A DNA stretch of 7,243 nt from JARRNO01 sp037384885 (lineage in GTDB: Bacteria; Acidobacteriota; UBA4820; DSQY01): assembly GCA_037384885.1 (NCBI GenBank), contig JARRNO010000104.1, positions 1 to 7,243 of the forward strand. Direction: 5' to 3'. The notes beneath the pieces are model-generated. The model saw only the letters and a program-made list of their open reading frames with translations. It ran no database searches and was not told where the DNA came from. Positions 1-6,215 of the stretch are shown one piece after another. Position 1 is the first letter of the stretch. Every line of letters begins with the position of its first letter. A program made the translations under genes and the position numbers.

Positions 1-61
1 ATGAGTCTGGACCGAAAGGAAGTATGTGGAGGCATGGGCGGAAACCTCTCGAGCTCGCAGG

Positions 62-164
62 AGGTCCGGGATAAGGGGACAGGTTGCGGAACGGGAGATC
101 CGGACCTGGCTGATTTCGACATAATGCCGTTCCGCTTTCGCGACGACAGATCTCGCTAACCTGT
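62..164 (-). ncRNA. Candidate structured RNA or leader, unassigned
   Basis: No convincing protein gene lies in 1-209, but four perfect inverted repeats cluster here. They are 79-85 with 158-164 (7 bp), 86-94 with 127-135 (9 bp), 62-69 with 100-107 (8 bp) and 95-100 with 149-154 (6 bp). The first two are contiguous on one side and nest, and a 4-bp hairpin (140-143 with 153-156) would complete a three-way junction. The other two cross them, so they would be pseudoknots or alternative states. The minus strand is favoured because an extended -10 at 170-178 would start transcripts at the first arm. I could not match it to tRNA, SRP RNA, tmRNA, RNase P RNA or a common riboswitch by eye. The assignment as RNA is inference. 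Confidence 0.3.
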
Positions 165-169
165 TGACA

Positions 170-178
170 AGTATAGCA
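170..178 (-). promoter_or_regulatory. Extended -10 promoter candidate pointing to the left edge
   Basis: The minus strand reads TGCTATACT: the TGN extension followed by TATACT, which matches five of six -10 bases. No -35 hexamer is visible at 16-18 nt, as is common for extended -10 promoters. Transcription would start near 163, inside the first arm of the repeat set at 62-164. It lies outside any accepted gene, just past the hydrolase, and would serve an RNA or gene to the left. Confidence 0.4.
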
Positions 179-188
179 TATGGTCTTC

Positions 189-205
189 GGCCCGGGCGCC
201 GGGCC
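189..205. terminator. GC-rich hairpin after the hydrolase gene
   Basis: GGCCCGG-GCG-CCGGGCC is a perfect 7-bp stem with a 3-nt loop, just beyond the hydrolase stop. On the minus strand it is followed by GAAGACC, with no U-run. On the plus strand it is followed by the mildly T-rich CCTTCTATCTTT. It may be a weak terminator in either direction, or simply a boundary element between the hydrolase gene and the promoter at 170-178. Confidence 0.35.
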
Positions 206-209
206 CCTT

Positions 210-968
210 CTATCTTTCCAGCCAGTCCGCCACGAAGCCGGCCACGTCCTCCCAGCCCGGCTCTCCCAGCACCCAGTGGGCGTGGCCGGGGAATTCCTTG
301 TACTCACACCTGTCACCGTACTTCTTGGCCACCTTGCGAACAACGGAGGCGGGAGTGATGCGGTCTTCCTGGGCGCCGACGATCAGCATGGGACATTTGA
401 TTTTCGTCTCGTCCACCCGGGAAGCCCTCTGCCTGTCCAGGAGGCTGAAGCCGATTTCGAATGCGGCCCGGCCTGATTCGTAAACATACTTGTCGTATTC
501 ATCGCGCTGCCGGTCCGGAGGCAGGAGGTGCATCATGGAATAGCAGGCTTCGTTGAAGGTCTGCCGGTAGGGGCGCTTCCAGAAACTGCGGCGAAAGATC
601 CCCGTCCGGAAGCTCTTGATCACGGACCATCTCAAGGCCACCACGTCTCCCGGCGAGGCCGGCGTCAGCGCACCCATTTTCTTGCCCAGCCCCCTGGCCG
701 CAAGCATCTGGACGAGAAGCCCCCCCATGGAATGACCCATGAGAATCGGAGGCTCATCCAGTGTGTTCACTTCACGTTCCAGGTCCTCCGCATAGTCCAG
801 CAGGCTGGTGCTTCCCAGTTCGGGGGGCGGGTCGTCCTTCGGGTCCACGTTATGGTGCCTCAGGACCGGTGTGATGCACCGGTACCCCCTGCCCTCGAAA
901 AAAGTCCGGTAATTGTCCCAGTGGTGCGGCCCGCCCCACATACCGTGCACCATGTAAAGAATATCCAT
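210..968 (-). CDS. Alpha/beta-fold hydrolase (serine esterase/lipase-like)
   Basis: The 252-residue protein has the complete alpha/beta-hydrolase catalytic set. MVHGMWGG at residues 6-13 is the first-strand oxyanion-hole segment. The nucleophile elbow GHSMGG has S80. The acid is probably D202 in VGAQEDRITP, and the base H229 in PGHAHWV. Residues about 105-185 form a cap rich in Arg and aromatic residues, which sets the substrate. The substrate cannot be read from sequence, and lysophospholipase, carboxylesterase or similar activities are all possible. There is no signal peptide, so it is probably cytosolic. The length is normal for a compact member. It follows the propeller gene on the same strand, but a terminator-like hairpin intervenes, so a functional link is not supported. 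The stop is TAG, followed 4 nt later by a GC-rich hairpin. Confidence 0.9.
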   Translation of the reverse strand: MDILYMVHGMWGGPHHWDNYRTFFEGRGYRCITPVLRHHNVDPKDDPPPELGSTSLLDYAEDLEREVNTLDEPPILMGHSMGGLLVQMLAARGLGKKMGALTPASPGDVVALRWSVIKSFRTGIFRRSFWKRPYRQTFNEACYSMMHLLPPDRQRDEYDKYVYESGRAAFEIGFSLLDRQRASRVDETKIKCPMLIVGAQEDRITPASVVRKVAKKYGDRCEYKEFPGHAHWVLGEPGWEDVAGFVADWLER

Positions 969-972
969 GGCG

Positions 973-979
973 TCCCCTT
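973..979 (-). promoter_or_regulatory. Shine-Dalgarno deciding the hydrolase start
   Basis: AAGGGGA lies 4 nt before the ATG at 968. The longer in-frame option, TTG at 1013, has no purine-rich site upstream and would add 15 charged residues with no family counterpart. The shorter start is preferred. Confidence 0.55.
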
Positions 980-1040
980 TCCGTTCGACATCACGTTCAC
1001 TTTGCTGCTTCAATTTTACGCAGGTTGGGCCGCCCCCGCA

Positions 1041-1079
1041 AGAAAGGGACGGTCTCCGGTCCGTAACGGCTGGAGACCG
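1041..1079 (-). terminator. Likely intrinsic terminator after the Asp-box protein gene
   Basis: CGGTCTCC and GGAGACCG form a perfect 8-bp stem (1072-1079 with 1050-1057). The 14-nt loop can form a further CCG/CGG pairing. On the minus strand the stem is followed by TCCCTTTCTT, a broken but U-rich tail. It begins about 30 nt beyond the stop of the propeller gene and 70 nt before the hydrolase start. It would therefore separate the two transcripts at least partly. The remaining ~100 nt of this gap shows no convincing promoter. Confidence 0.5.
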
Positions 1080-1110
1080 CCCCCGGATTCAGATGCAGCC
1101 TTTTCCGTTT

Positions 1111-4100
1111 TCAACCCCCCTTTCCAAGGGTCAGCGGCCCGCCGGAGAAAAGCACCGGCAGCCCCGCGGCCTGCGCCTTTCTGTTCCAGGCGCCCAGGTC
1201 CGTGTCCACAATCTGGTTGTACCGTTCCAGGACGTTTGAGAGCTTTTGGCCGTATTGGGACATCATACGCTTCTGCATGGCGTTCGGTGCTTCATCGTAG
1301 GGAAAAGCAACGCCGAAATAGAGCCCCCGGAGATCGCCGTGGAAATCGGACAAGAAGTGGATATCATCCTCGCCCACGTCTCGCTGGACCTTCATGTTGA
1401 AGACCGAATTTCTCAAGGCGTCGAGTTTCTTGAGCACCTTTTCCCCGCTCTTCAGAACCGGCCCGTACTTGACGGCGTCCGCACCTGCAGTCTTTTTTAA
1501 AAGGTTGAACTGTTCATGCAGGCTCTGGATCCGGTTCACCATGCGGTTCAGTGCGGAGAGTTCATCCCGCAGCTGGAGAGCCGCCGCCAACTGCAGCCGT
1601 GCGGCACCGGTGTCGAAGGGAATCCTCGGGTCTGCCTTCACCTGGAAGGAAACCGTCTGGGTCTTTCCCGCAGCGGTTATCTTTGCCTTGTAAATCCCGG
1701 GGACGACGGAGGGGCCTCTCTGATTATTGGACGTCTTCTTCTTGCGCTCCTTTTTCGTTAAAGGCTTGATGGAGGGGGACAGCCTTTGCGCTCCCTTGTA
1801 ACGGAACTTCCAGACGAAACGGTTTACGCCGGCCTTGGCTGGACCGTAGAGCGTGTTGACGGTCTTTCCCTGGCTGTCCGTGATCACGACCTTCACCGGT
1901 GTCTGTTTCTTTTCCTTTTCTTCTTTTGTGGGCTTGAGCCCTTTGCGCAAGTAGTAATCGATCACGGCGCCGTCCGGCGGATTGGGCGCCGAATAGGTGC
2001 TCATATGGCTGTATTCGCCCTTGTGCCGGTAATGGAACATGACGGCGGGGAGCGCGCTGAAAAGGTGGAAAGCACTGTTCTCGACCTGTGCGCTCATTTC
2101 CTCCATCGGCGTGATGTTGTCCAGAACGAAGACGCCGCGGCCGTGCGTGGCGACGACCAGGTCGTGGGTGCGCTTCTGAAAAGCCAGGTCGTAGACTGGA
2201 ACCGTGGGAAAGTTGCTCTTCATCCGCGCCCAAGAAGCCCCGTCATCCATGGAGTAGTAAAGTCCCCGCGCCGAACCCAGGAAGAGCAGGCCCTTCCGGT
2301 TGGGATCTTCACGGACCACGAAGACGGGAGCGTCGCCGGGCAGCCCCCCGGAAATGTCCGTCCAATGCCTGCCGTAATCCGTCGTCTTGTAGATATACGG
2401 GCGGTTGTCATCCAGCATGTGCCGGTCGAAGGAAACGTAGCACGTTCCGGCCGAGAAGGGGGATGGGTCTACCTGATACACCCGGCCCCAGCCGGGAAGA
2501 CGGGAGATGTTCTTCGCGGTTTCCGTCCAGTGCGAGCCGGCGTCGCGGGTCACTTGGACGTACCCGTCATCCGTTCCGGCCCAGATCACCTTCGGGTCGA
2601 CCGGCGAAATCGCCAGGCTGAGGATGGTGTCGTAGTTCTCAGCGCCGCTGATGTCATCATCCACGGGCCCGCCGCTGGTTTTCTGCCTGGACTTGTCGTT
2701 CCGGGTCAGATCGGGGCTGATCACCGACCAGTTCTTCCCCCCGTCCGTGGTCTTGAAAACGACGTTGGCGCCCAGGTAAACCTCGTCTGCGTCGGTCCGG
2801 GACACGGCGATGGGAGCAGTCCAGTTGAACCGGTATTTCAGCTTCGCCGGTTCACGCTGTTCCGCCGTCAACAGATAGGGACGGATATCCCGGGTCACGC
2901 CGGTCTTCCTGTCGAGCCGGACGATGAACCCTTCCTGGGAATCCCCGTAGACAATGTTCGGATCGCTGGGTGCGGGTACCACGTATTCGCCGTCGCCGCC
3001 CACGACCGTGAACCAGTTGTCGCCATGGACGGCGCCGCCGTTCACGTTTCGCGAGGGTCCCATCCAGCCGCTGTTGTCCTGGAGTCCGCCCGCGATGTCG
3101 TAGGGCACGGCGTTGTCCACCGCCACCTGGTAGAACTGCTCGATGGGCAGGTTGTTGAGAAAGCGCCAGGTCTTGCCGCCCGTCATGGACAGCCAGACCC
3201 CTCCGTCGTTGCCGTCGATGATCCTGTCTGGATCCCTCGGATCGATCCAAATGGCGTGGTGGTCAACATGCACACCCTTGCCGATCTTTTTCAGCGTCTT
3301 CCCGCCGTCCGTCGATTTCACAATGTTCATGGAATCGAAGTAAAGGACGTTTTCATTGTCCGGTGACACGGCGATGTTGGAAAAATAAAAGGGCCGGACA
3401 TCCATGAGGTGGCTGCCGTTGACAGGCGCCCAATGCTTTCCGAGGTCCTCCGAAGCCCACAGCATGCCCTTGCCGGCCTCGATGAGCGCGTAGACGTGGT
3501 TGGGGTTCGAAGGGGCGGCCGCCAGGGCGATCCGCCCATAGGGTCCTTCCGGCAGCCCCTTGGTGAGCTTCTCCCAAGTGGTTCCACCGTCCAGGGACCG
3601 GTAGATGCCGCTGTGCGGGCCGCCGTTGTCCAGATTCCACGGATACCGGACCACTTCCCACATGGCCGCGAAGAGGACTTTCGGATTGCCGGGGTCCACG
3701 ACCAGGTCGGCGCATCCCGTCTTGTCGTTGATGAACAGGACGCGTTTCCAGGTCTTTCCGCCGTCCCTGGTCCTGTAAACGCCTCGTTCGGCATTCGGCC
3801 CCCAGGCATGGCCCACCACTGCCGCAAAGACTTCATCCGGATTGTTGGGATTCACGATGACGCGGGCAATCTGGCCGGCGTCTTTGAGCCCCATGCGCTT
3901 CCAGGTGGCGCCGCCGTCCGGAGACATGTAGATCCCCCCGCCGGTGGCGATGTCCGTACGCAGGTTGGCCTCGCCCGTCGCCGCCCAGATCACATGGGTA
4001 TTCTGCGGATCCACGGCCAGGGCGCCGATGGAGGAAACCGGCTCCTTCGTGAACAGGGCCTCCCAGGTATCGCCGCCGTCCGTGGTCTTGAAGATGCCGC

Positions 4101-4338
4101 CGGCGGCCGTTCCCACATAGTAAATGCGGGAATTCCCGGGAATCCCCACCACGGTGGTGACTCGTCCACCCGCCACGGCGGGGCCCAAATCTCTGAACTT
4201 TAGATTCTTGAAAATATCATGCTCTTTCTTGCCTTCCTTCGCGGGTTCGCCGGCCTGAACCAGGTTGAATCCACAAAGGCCTAGAGTCAGCAGGAGAGCG
4301 CCCAGAATCGGCAGCCAATTCCTGTTCCGAGTCATCAT
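1111..4338 (-). CDS. Secreted Asp-box (BNR/VPS10-like) beta-propeller protein
   Basis: This 1,075-residue protein belongs to the large BNR/sortilin-like group often labelled glycosyl hydrolase or Ycf48-related, for which no enzymatic activity is established. An N-terminal signal peptide is clear: basic MMTRNR, a hydrophobic core at residues 9-22, and a likely cleavage after VQA at residue 29. I count eleven Asp-box units of the type (S/T)-x-D-G-G-x-T-W, at residues 85, 139, 190, 248, 296, 342, 384, 530, 597, 652 and 696. Three are degenerate (SEDLGKHW, STDGGKTL, SMTGGKTW). They indicate two tandem propellers over residues ~45-740. Family blocks VDHHAIWIDPRDP (358-370) and GGLQDNSGWMG (417-427) lie between boxes. 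Residues ~814-905 resemble an Ig/FnIII-like module (VKVVITDSQGKTV, then GVNRFVWKF), and ~906-1045 are helical. AGGAG at 4344-4348 precedes ATG-ATG with 5- or 8-nt gaps. Length is typical and no frameshift is seen. Confidence 0.9.
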   Translation of the reverse strand: MMTRNRNWLPILGALLLTLGLCGFNLVQAGEPAKEGKKEHDIFKNLKFRDLGPAVAGGRVTTVVGIPGNSRIYYVGTAAGGIFKTTDGGDTWEALFTKEPVSSIGALAVDPQNTHVIWAATGEANLRTDIATGGGIYMSPDGGATWKRMGLKDAGQIARVIVNPNNPDEVFAAVVGHAWGPNAERGVYRTRDGGKTWKRVLFINDKTGCADLVVDPGNPKVLFAAMWEVVRYPWNLDNGGPHSGIYRSLDGGTTWEKLTKGLPEGPYGRIALAAAPSNPNHVYALIEAGKGMLWASEDLGKHWAPVNGSHLMDVRPFYFSNIAVSPDNENVLYFDSMNIVKSTDGGKTLKKIGKGVHVDHHAIWIDPRDPDRIIDGNDGGVWLSMTGGKTWRFLNNLPIEQFYQVAVDNAVPYDIAGGLQDNSGWMGPSRNVNGGAVHGDNWFTVVGGDGEYVVPAPSDPNIVYGDSQEGFIVRLDRKTGVTRDIRPYLLTAEQREPAKLKYRFNWTAPIAVSRTDADEVYLGANVVFKTTDGGKNWSVISPDLTRNDKSRQKTSGGPVDDDISGAENYDTILSLAISPVDPKVIWAGTDDGYVQVTRDAGSHWTETAKNISRLPGWGRVYQVDPSPFSAGTCYVSFDRHMLDDNRPYIYKTTDYGRHWTDISGGLPGDAPVFVVREDPNRKGLLFLGSARGLYYSMDDGASWARMKSNFPTVPVYDLAFQKRTHDLVVATHGRGVFVLDNITPMEEMSAQVENSAFHLFSALPAVMFHYRHKGEYSHMSTYSAPNPPDGAVIDYYLRKGLKPTKEEKEKKQTPVKVVITDSQGKTVNTLYGPAKAGVNRFVWKFRYKGAQRLSPSIKPLTKKERKKKTSNNQRGPSVVPGIYKAKITAAGKTQTVSFQVKADPRIPFDTGAARLQLAAALQLRDELSALNRMVNRIQSLHEQFNLLKKTAGADAVKYGPVLKSGEKVLKKLDALRNSVFNMKVQRDVGEDDIHFLSDFHGDLRGLYFGVAFPYDEAPNAMQKRMMSQYGQKLSNVLERYNQIVDTDLGAWNRKAQAAGLPVLFSGGPLTLGKGG

Positions 4339-4425
4339 CCGGTCTCCTATACATGGGGTGGAGCGTCAAAAGGAATGTGGTCTCTTGGGAGCAACGGCCT
4401 TCTAGGTGTGTCCCATGAAATTAGA

Positions 4426-4456
4426 ATAACAGATCGAGCGGTGCTTCGAATTCCAA
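4426..4456 (-). promoter_or_regulatory. Weak promoter candidate for the Asp-box protein gene
   Basis: The 148-nt gap before the propeller gene contains an AT-rich patch. TTGGAA (4451-4456) and TGTTAT (4426-4431) each match four of six bases of the -35 and -10 consensus, but the spacer is 19 nt. An adjacent TCTAAT at 4420-4425 is a better -10 but has no -35. Either would give a leader of roughly 80 nt. The rest of the gap shows no other signal I can support. Confidence 0.2.
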
Positions 4457-4475
4457 CCCGCCGGTCCGTGGCGGG
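4457..4475 (-). terminator. GC hairpin after the zinc-ribbon gene, weak terminator candidate
   Basis: CCCGCC and GGCGGG (6 bp) flank a 7-nt loop, 11 nt past the stop codon of the zinc-ribbon gene. The minus-strand sequence after it is TTGGAATTC, without a real U-run, so intrinsic termination would be weak. It marks the probable end of the pyr transcript, but readthrough into the next gene is possible. Confidence 0.25.
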
Positions 4476-4486
4476 GTGGGGGATGG

Positions 4487-4888
4487 CTAGAGGGGCCGGG
4501 CGCGCACGGCGTCGGCGGGAACATCGAGGCTTAAACCACACCACGGACAATAGTTGACCGTTCGACCGGCCTTAGCGGCTTTCTTGGCCACGTGCGCCAG
4601 CTCCTGAAACGGATGCCCGCATCGTGGGCACGCGCCGCTCAACGGGAATTTTTTGTGCAGCCAGACGCGGGCCAATTCCAGTAAAGGGACGGCGCCGGCC
4701 AGAACAACCCAGAACCCCTTGTTTTCGCGAGGTTCCACGAAGAAATAGGCCGCAATCAGGAGGAGCGCAAGGAGGATATTCACAGGGCCGTACCACCGCA
4801 GCCCCCGCTCCAGAAGCCGGCGGCCTGTGGTAAGTCCCCGGCCGGCCGGCGCGGCCCTGAATTTCGATGGGCCGGACGTACCGCGCAA
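4487..4888 (-). CDS. Small membrane protein with a C-terminal zinc ribbon
   Basis: The 133-residue protein belongs to no family I can name. Residues 1-32 are basic and Arg-rich. Residues about 35-51 (VNILLALLLIAAYFFVE) form a strong transmembrane helix. Residues about 58-77 (GFWVVLAGAVPLLELARVWL) form a likely second one, giving a helical hairpin. After a basic HKKF stretch comes a four-cysteine zinc ribbon: C87-x2-C90 (CPRCG) and C114-x2-C117 (CPWCG), separated by 23 residues. The in-frame TTG is the only start with a good Shine-Dalgarno (GGAGG, 5-nt gap), and no in-frame ATG exists. The gene begins 31 nt after pyrC and probably shares its transcript. Nothing in the sequence ties it to pyrimidine synthesis, so a housekeeping or regulatory membrane role is open. 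The basic N-terminus and the basic loop before the ribbon leave the membrane topology uncertain. Confidence 0.78.
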   Translation of the reverse strand: MRGTSGPSKFRAAPAGRGLTTGRRLLERGLRWYGPVNILLALLLIAAYFFVEPRENKGFWVVLAGAVPLLELARVWLHKKFPLSGACPRCGHPFQELAHVAKKAAKAGRTVNYCPWCGLSLDVPADAVRARPL

Positions 4889-4893
4889 CCATA

Positions 4894-4898
4894 CCTCC
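4894..4898 (-). promoter_or_regulatory. Shine-Dalgarno deciding a TTG start for the zinc-ribbon gene
   Basis: GGAGG sits 5 nt before TTG at 4888. An ATG at 4892 is only 1 nt from the GGAGG and lies in a different frame, whose peptide has no recognisable features. The spacing favours the TTG, whose frame encodes the membrane helices and zinc ribbon. Confidence 0.65.
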
Positions 4899-4903
4899 GC
4901 ACC

Positions 4904-4919
4904 GGCCGGACGTCCGGCC
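4904..4919. repeat. Perfect 16-bp palindrome just after pyrC
   Basis: GGCCGGACGTCCGGCC is perfectly self-complementary and starts 1 nt past the pyrC stop codon. As RNA it could form a 6-bp GC stem with an ACGU tetraloop. No U-run follows on the minus strand, so it does not look like an intrinsic terminator. Its left half is also complementary to a second copy of the same word at 4869-4879 (see findings). A protein-binding site is the other possibility. Confidence 0.6.
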
Positions 4920-6215
4920 CTATTTTGCCGCTGTGCCGATTCCCAGCACGTTCAGCTTGCCGGCGATCACCGAGGCCGTCACGGCGCCCTTGATCTTCCG
5001 GTTCAGGAAAGGGCTGTTCTTGCCGAGGGACTTGATGTCATCGGGTGTCAGGAAGGTCGTCTGCTCCAGGGAGAACAACGTCAGGTTGGCGGGCAGTCCC
5101 ACTTCGATCCGGCCCCGGTTTCCCAAGCCCAGGATGCAGGCCGGCGCTCCGGTGAAGGCGTCGACCATCCGCGCCAGGGAGACTTTCTTCTTGAGAACCA
5201 GATTTTCAATGGCCAGCGGGACCGCCGTCTGCAAACCGATAATGCCGTTGGGCGCCCGGTCGAACTCGAGCAGTTTTTCTTCGTATGTGTGAGGAGCGTG
5301 GTCCGTGGCGATGACATCGAGCGTGCCGTCGGCGAGACCCTTGACCACCGCCTTGCGGTCCTCTTCGCTGCGCAGCGGAGGGGCCATCTTGGCGCTCGTG
5401 GAGAACTCCCGCACGGCCTCGTCGTTGAGCGAGAAGTGGTGGGGCGTGGCTTCCGCCGTGACTCTCAATCCTTGGTCCTTGGCCCGCCGCACGGCCTCCA
5501 CCCCGAGCCGCGTGGAGACGTGGGCGATGTGGACGGCCATGCCCGTCAATCTCGCCAGCGCGATGTCACGTTCGATCATGACGGTCTCGGATTCGGCGGG
5601 GACGCCGGGAAGGCCGAGCCTCGCCGACATAGCGCCTTCGTGCATCACCCCCGACCCGGTCAAATTCTTGTCCTCGGCGTGGTCGATCACCACGAGTCCG
5701 AGCGACCCCGCATACTCCATGGCGCGCCGCATGACGCCGGCGTTGGCCACCGGCATCCCGTCGTCGGAAACCGCCCTGACTCCCGCGCCCTTCATCTCGG
5801 CGTAGGGTGCGAGTTCCTTACCCTCCAGCCCCTTGGTGACGGCGCCGATGGGAAAGACGGCCACGTGGCCCGCGGTCTTCGCTCTGTCGAGGATGTATCG
5901 CGTCACGGCGCCGGAATCGTTCACCGGATCGGTGTTGGGCATGCAGGCCACCGCCGTAAACCCTCCGGCCAGGGCGGCGGCCAGCCCGGTGGCGATGGTT
6001 TCCTTCCGTTCGAAGCCGGGCTCTCTCAAGTGAACGTGCATGTCGATGAAGCCGGGCGCCACCACCATGCCCGCCGCGTTGAAAGTCTTGGCCCCGGCGG
6101 CCGCTATCTTCTTTCCCATCCGGGCGAACTTGCCGTTTTCGATGAGAATGTCCAGGATGTCGTCGGTCTGCGCGGCGGGGTTGACCACCCGCCCGTTCTT
6201 AATGAGAAGCTTCAT
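4920..6215 (-). CDS. pyrC: Dihydroorotase, class I (PyrC)
   Basis: The 431-residue amidohydrolase cyclises carbamoyl-aspartate to dihydroorotate, the third step of UMP synthesis. Motifs fall in the order and spacing of the class I family. Metal ligands H60 and H62 with substrate-binding R64 lie in DMHVHLREPG, followed by N95 in NTDP. D152 in SDDG is in the position of the bridging ligand, which is Asp rather than carboxylated Lys in Bacillus-type enzymes. Then come H179 (DHAED), H232 (HVST), the ATPHH segment at 256-260, and catalytic D305 with H309 in TDHAPH. The enzyme therefore looks complete and active. A GTG two codons earlier (6221) is in frame, but the GGAGG at 6221-6225 would overlap it. 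The ATG at 6215 has an ideal 5-nt gap, so I chose that start. The start lies inside the end of pyrB, which suggests translational coupling and possibly balanced output of two enzymes that associate in some bacteria. Confidence 0.97.
   Translation of the reverse strand: MKLLIKNGRVVNPAAQTDDILDILIENGKFARMGKKIAAAGAKTFNAAGMVVAPGFIDMHVHLREPGFERKETIATGLAAALAGGFTAVACMPNTDPVNDSGAVTRYILDRAKTAGHVAVFPIGAVTKGLEGKELAPYAEMKGAGVRAVSDDGMPVANAGVMRRAMEYAGSLGLVVIDHAEDKNLTGSGVMHEGAMSARLGLPGVPAESETVMIERDIALARLTGMAVHIAHVSTRLGVEAVRRAKDQGLRVTAEATPHHFSLNDEAVREFSTSAKMAPPLRSEEDRKAVVKGLADGTLDVIATDHAPHTYEEKLLEFDRAPNGIIGLQTAVPLAIENLVLKKKVSLARMVDAFTGAPACILGLGNRGRIEVGLPANLTLFSLEQTTFLTPDDIKSLGKNSPFLNRKIKGAVTASVIAGKLNVLGIGTAAK

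Noticed and set aside
62..110. SRP RNA, because the minus strand contains CAGGTCCGGA, part of the conserved SRP loop region
   Set aside because: The essential continuation AGGAAGCAGCC is missing (the sequence reads TCTCCCG), and the long SRP helix is not formed.
1..122. Minus-strand frame from ATG at 122, open to the left edge (starts MSKSARSGSPVPQ)
   Set aside because: There is no Shine-Dalgarno before the ATG, the composition is low-complexity Ser/Pro/Arg, and the ATG falls in the loop of the repeat structure.
1..159. Plus-strand open frame of 52 codons from the window edge, ending in TAA at 157-159, possibly the tail of a converging gene
   Set aside because: The peptide (it includes DLADFDIMPFRFRDD) resembles nothing I know. 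Third-position GC is only about 63% by my count, and a frame this short can be open by chance. The sequence also holds the repeat set. It would be revived if the upstream sequence continued the frame with a recognisable domain.
160..185. Plus-strand promoter from TTGACA at 164-169
   Set aside because: No -10 hexamer lies 16-18 nt downstream, and the only genes on that side are on the minus strand.
528..1400. 290-codon plus-strand open frame spanning the hydrolase and the end of the propeller gene
   Set aside because: It is antisense to two well-supported genes and crosses the terminator hairpin. The composition is typical of a shadow frame.
1786..3366. 526-codon plus-strand open frame opposite the propeller gene
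   Set aside because: It is antisense to a gene with clear Asp-box repeats. Long antisense frames are expected from GC-rich codon bias, and its peptide shows no domain or start signal.
2040..4100. Repeated DNA word close to CCAGGTCTTGCCGCC along the propeller gene, at first suggesting a repeat array
   Set aside because: It is the reverse complement of the Asp-box codons for G-G-K-T-W. The copies diverge and have irregular spacing, so this is protein repeat structure and not a CRISPR or tandem array.
4341..4369. Promoter for the propeller gene from TTGACG (4364-4369) and TATAGG (minus strand)
   Set aside because: The spacer is only 12 nt, and the putative -10 overlaps the Shine-Dalgarno, so a start there would remove the ribosome binding site.
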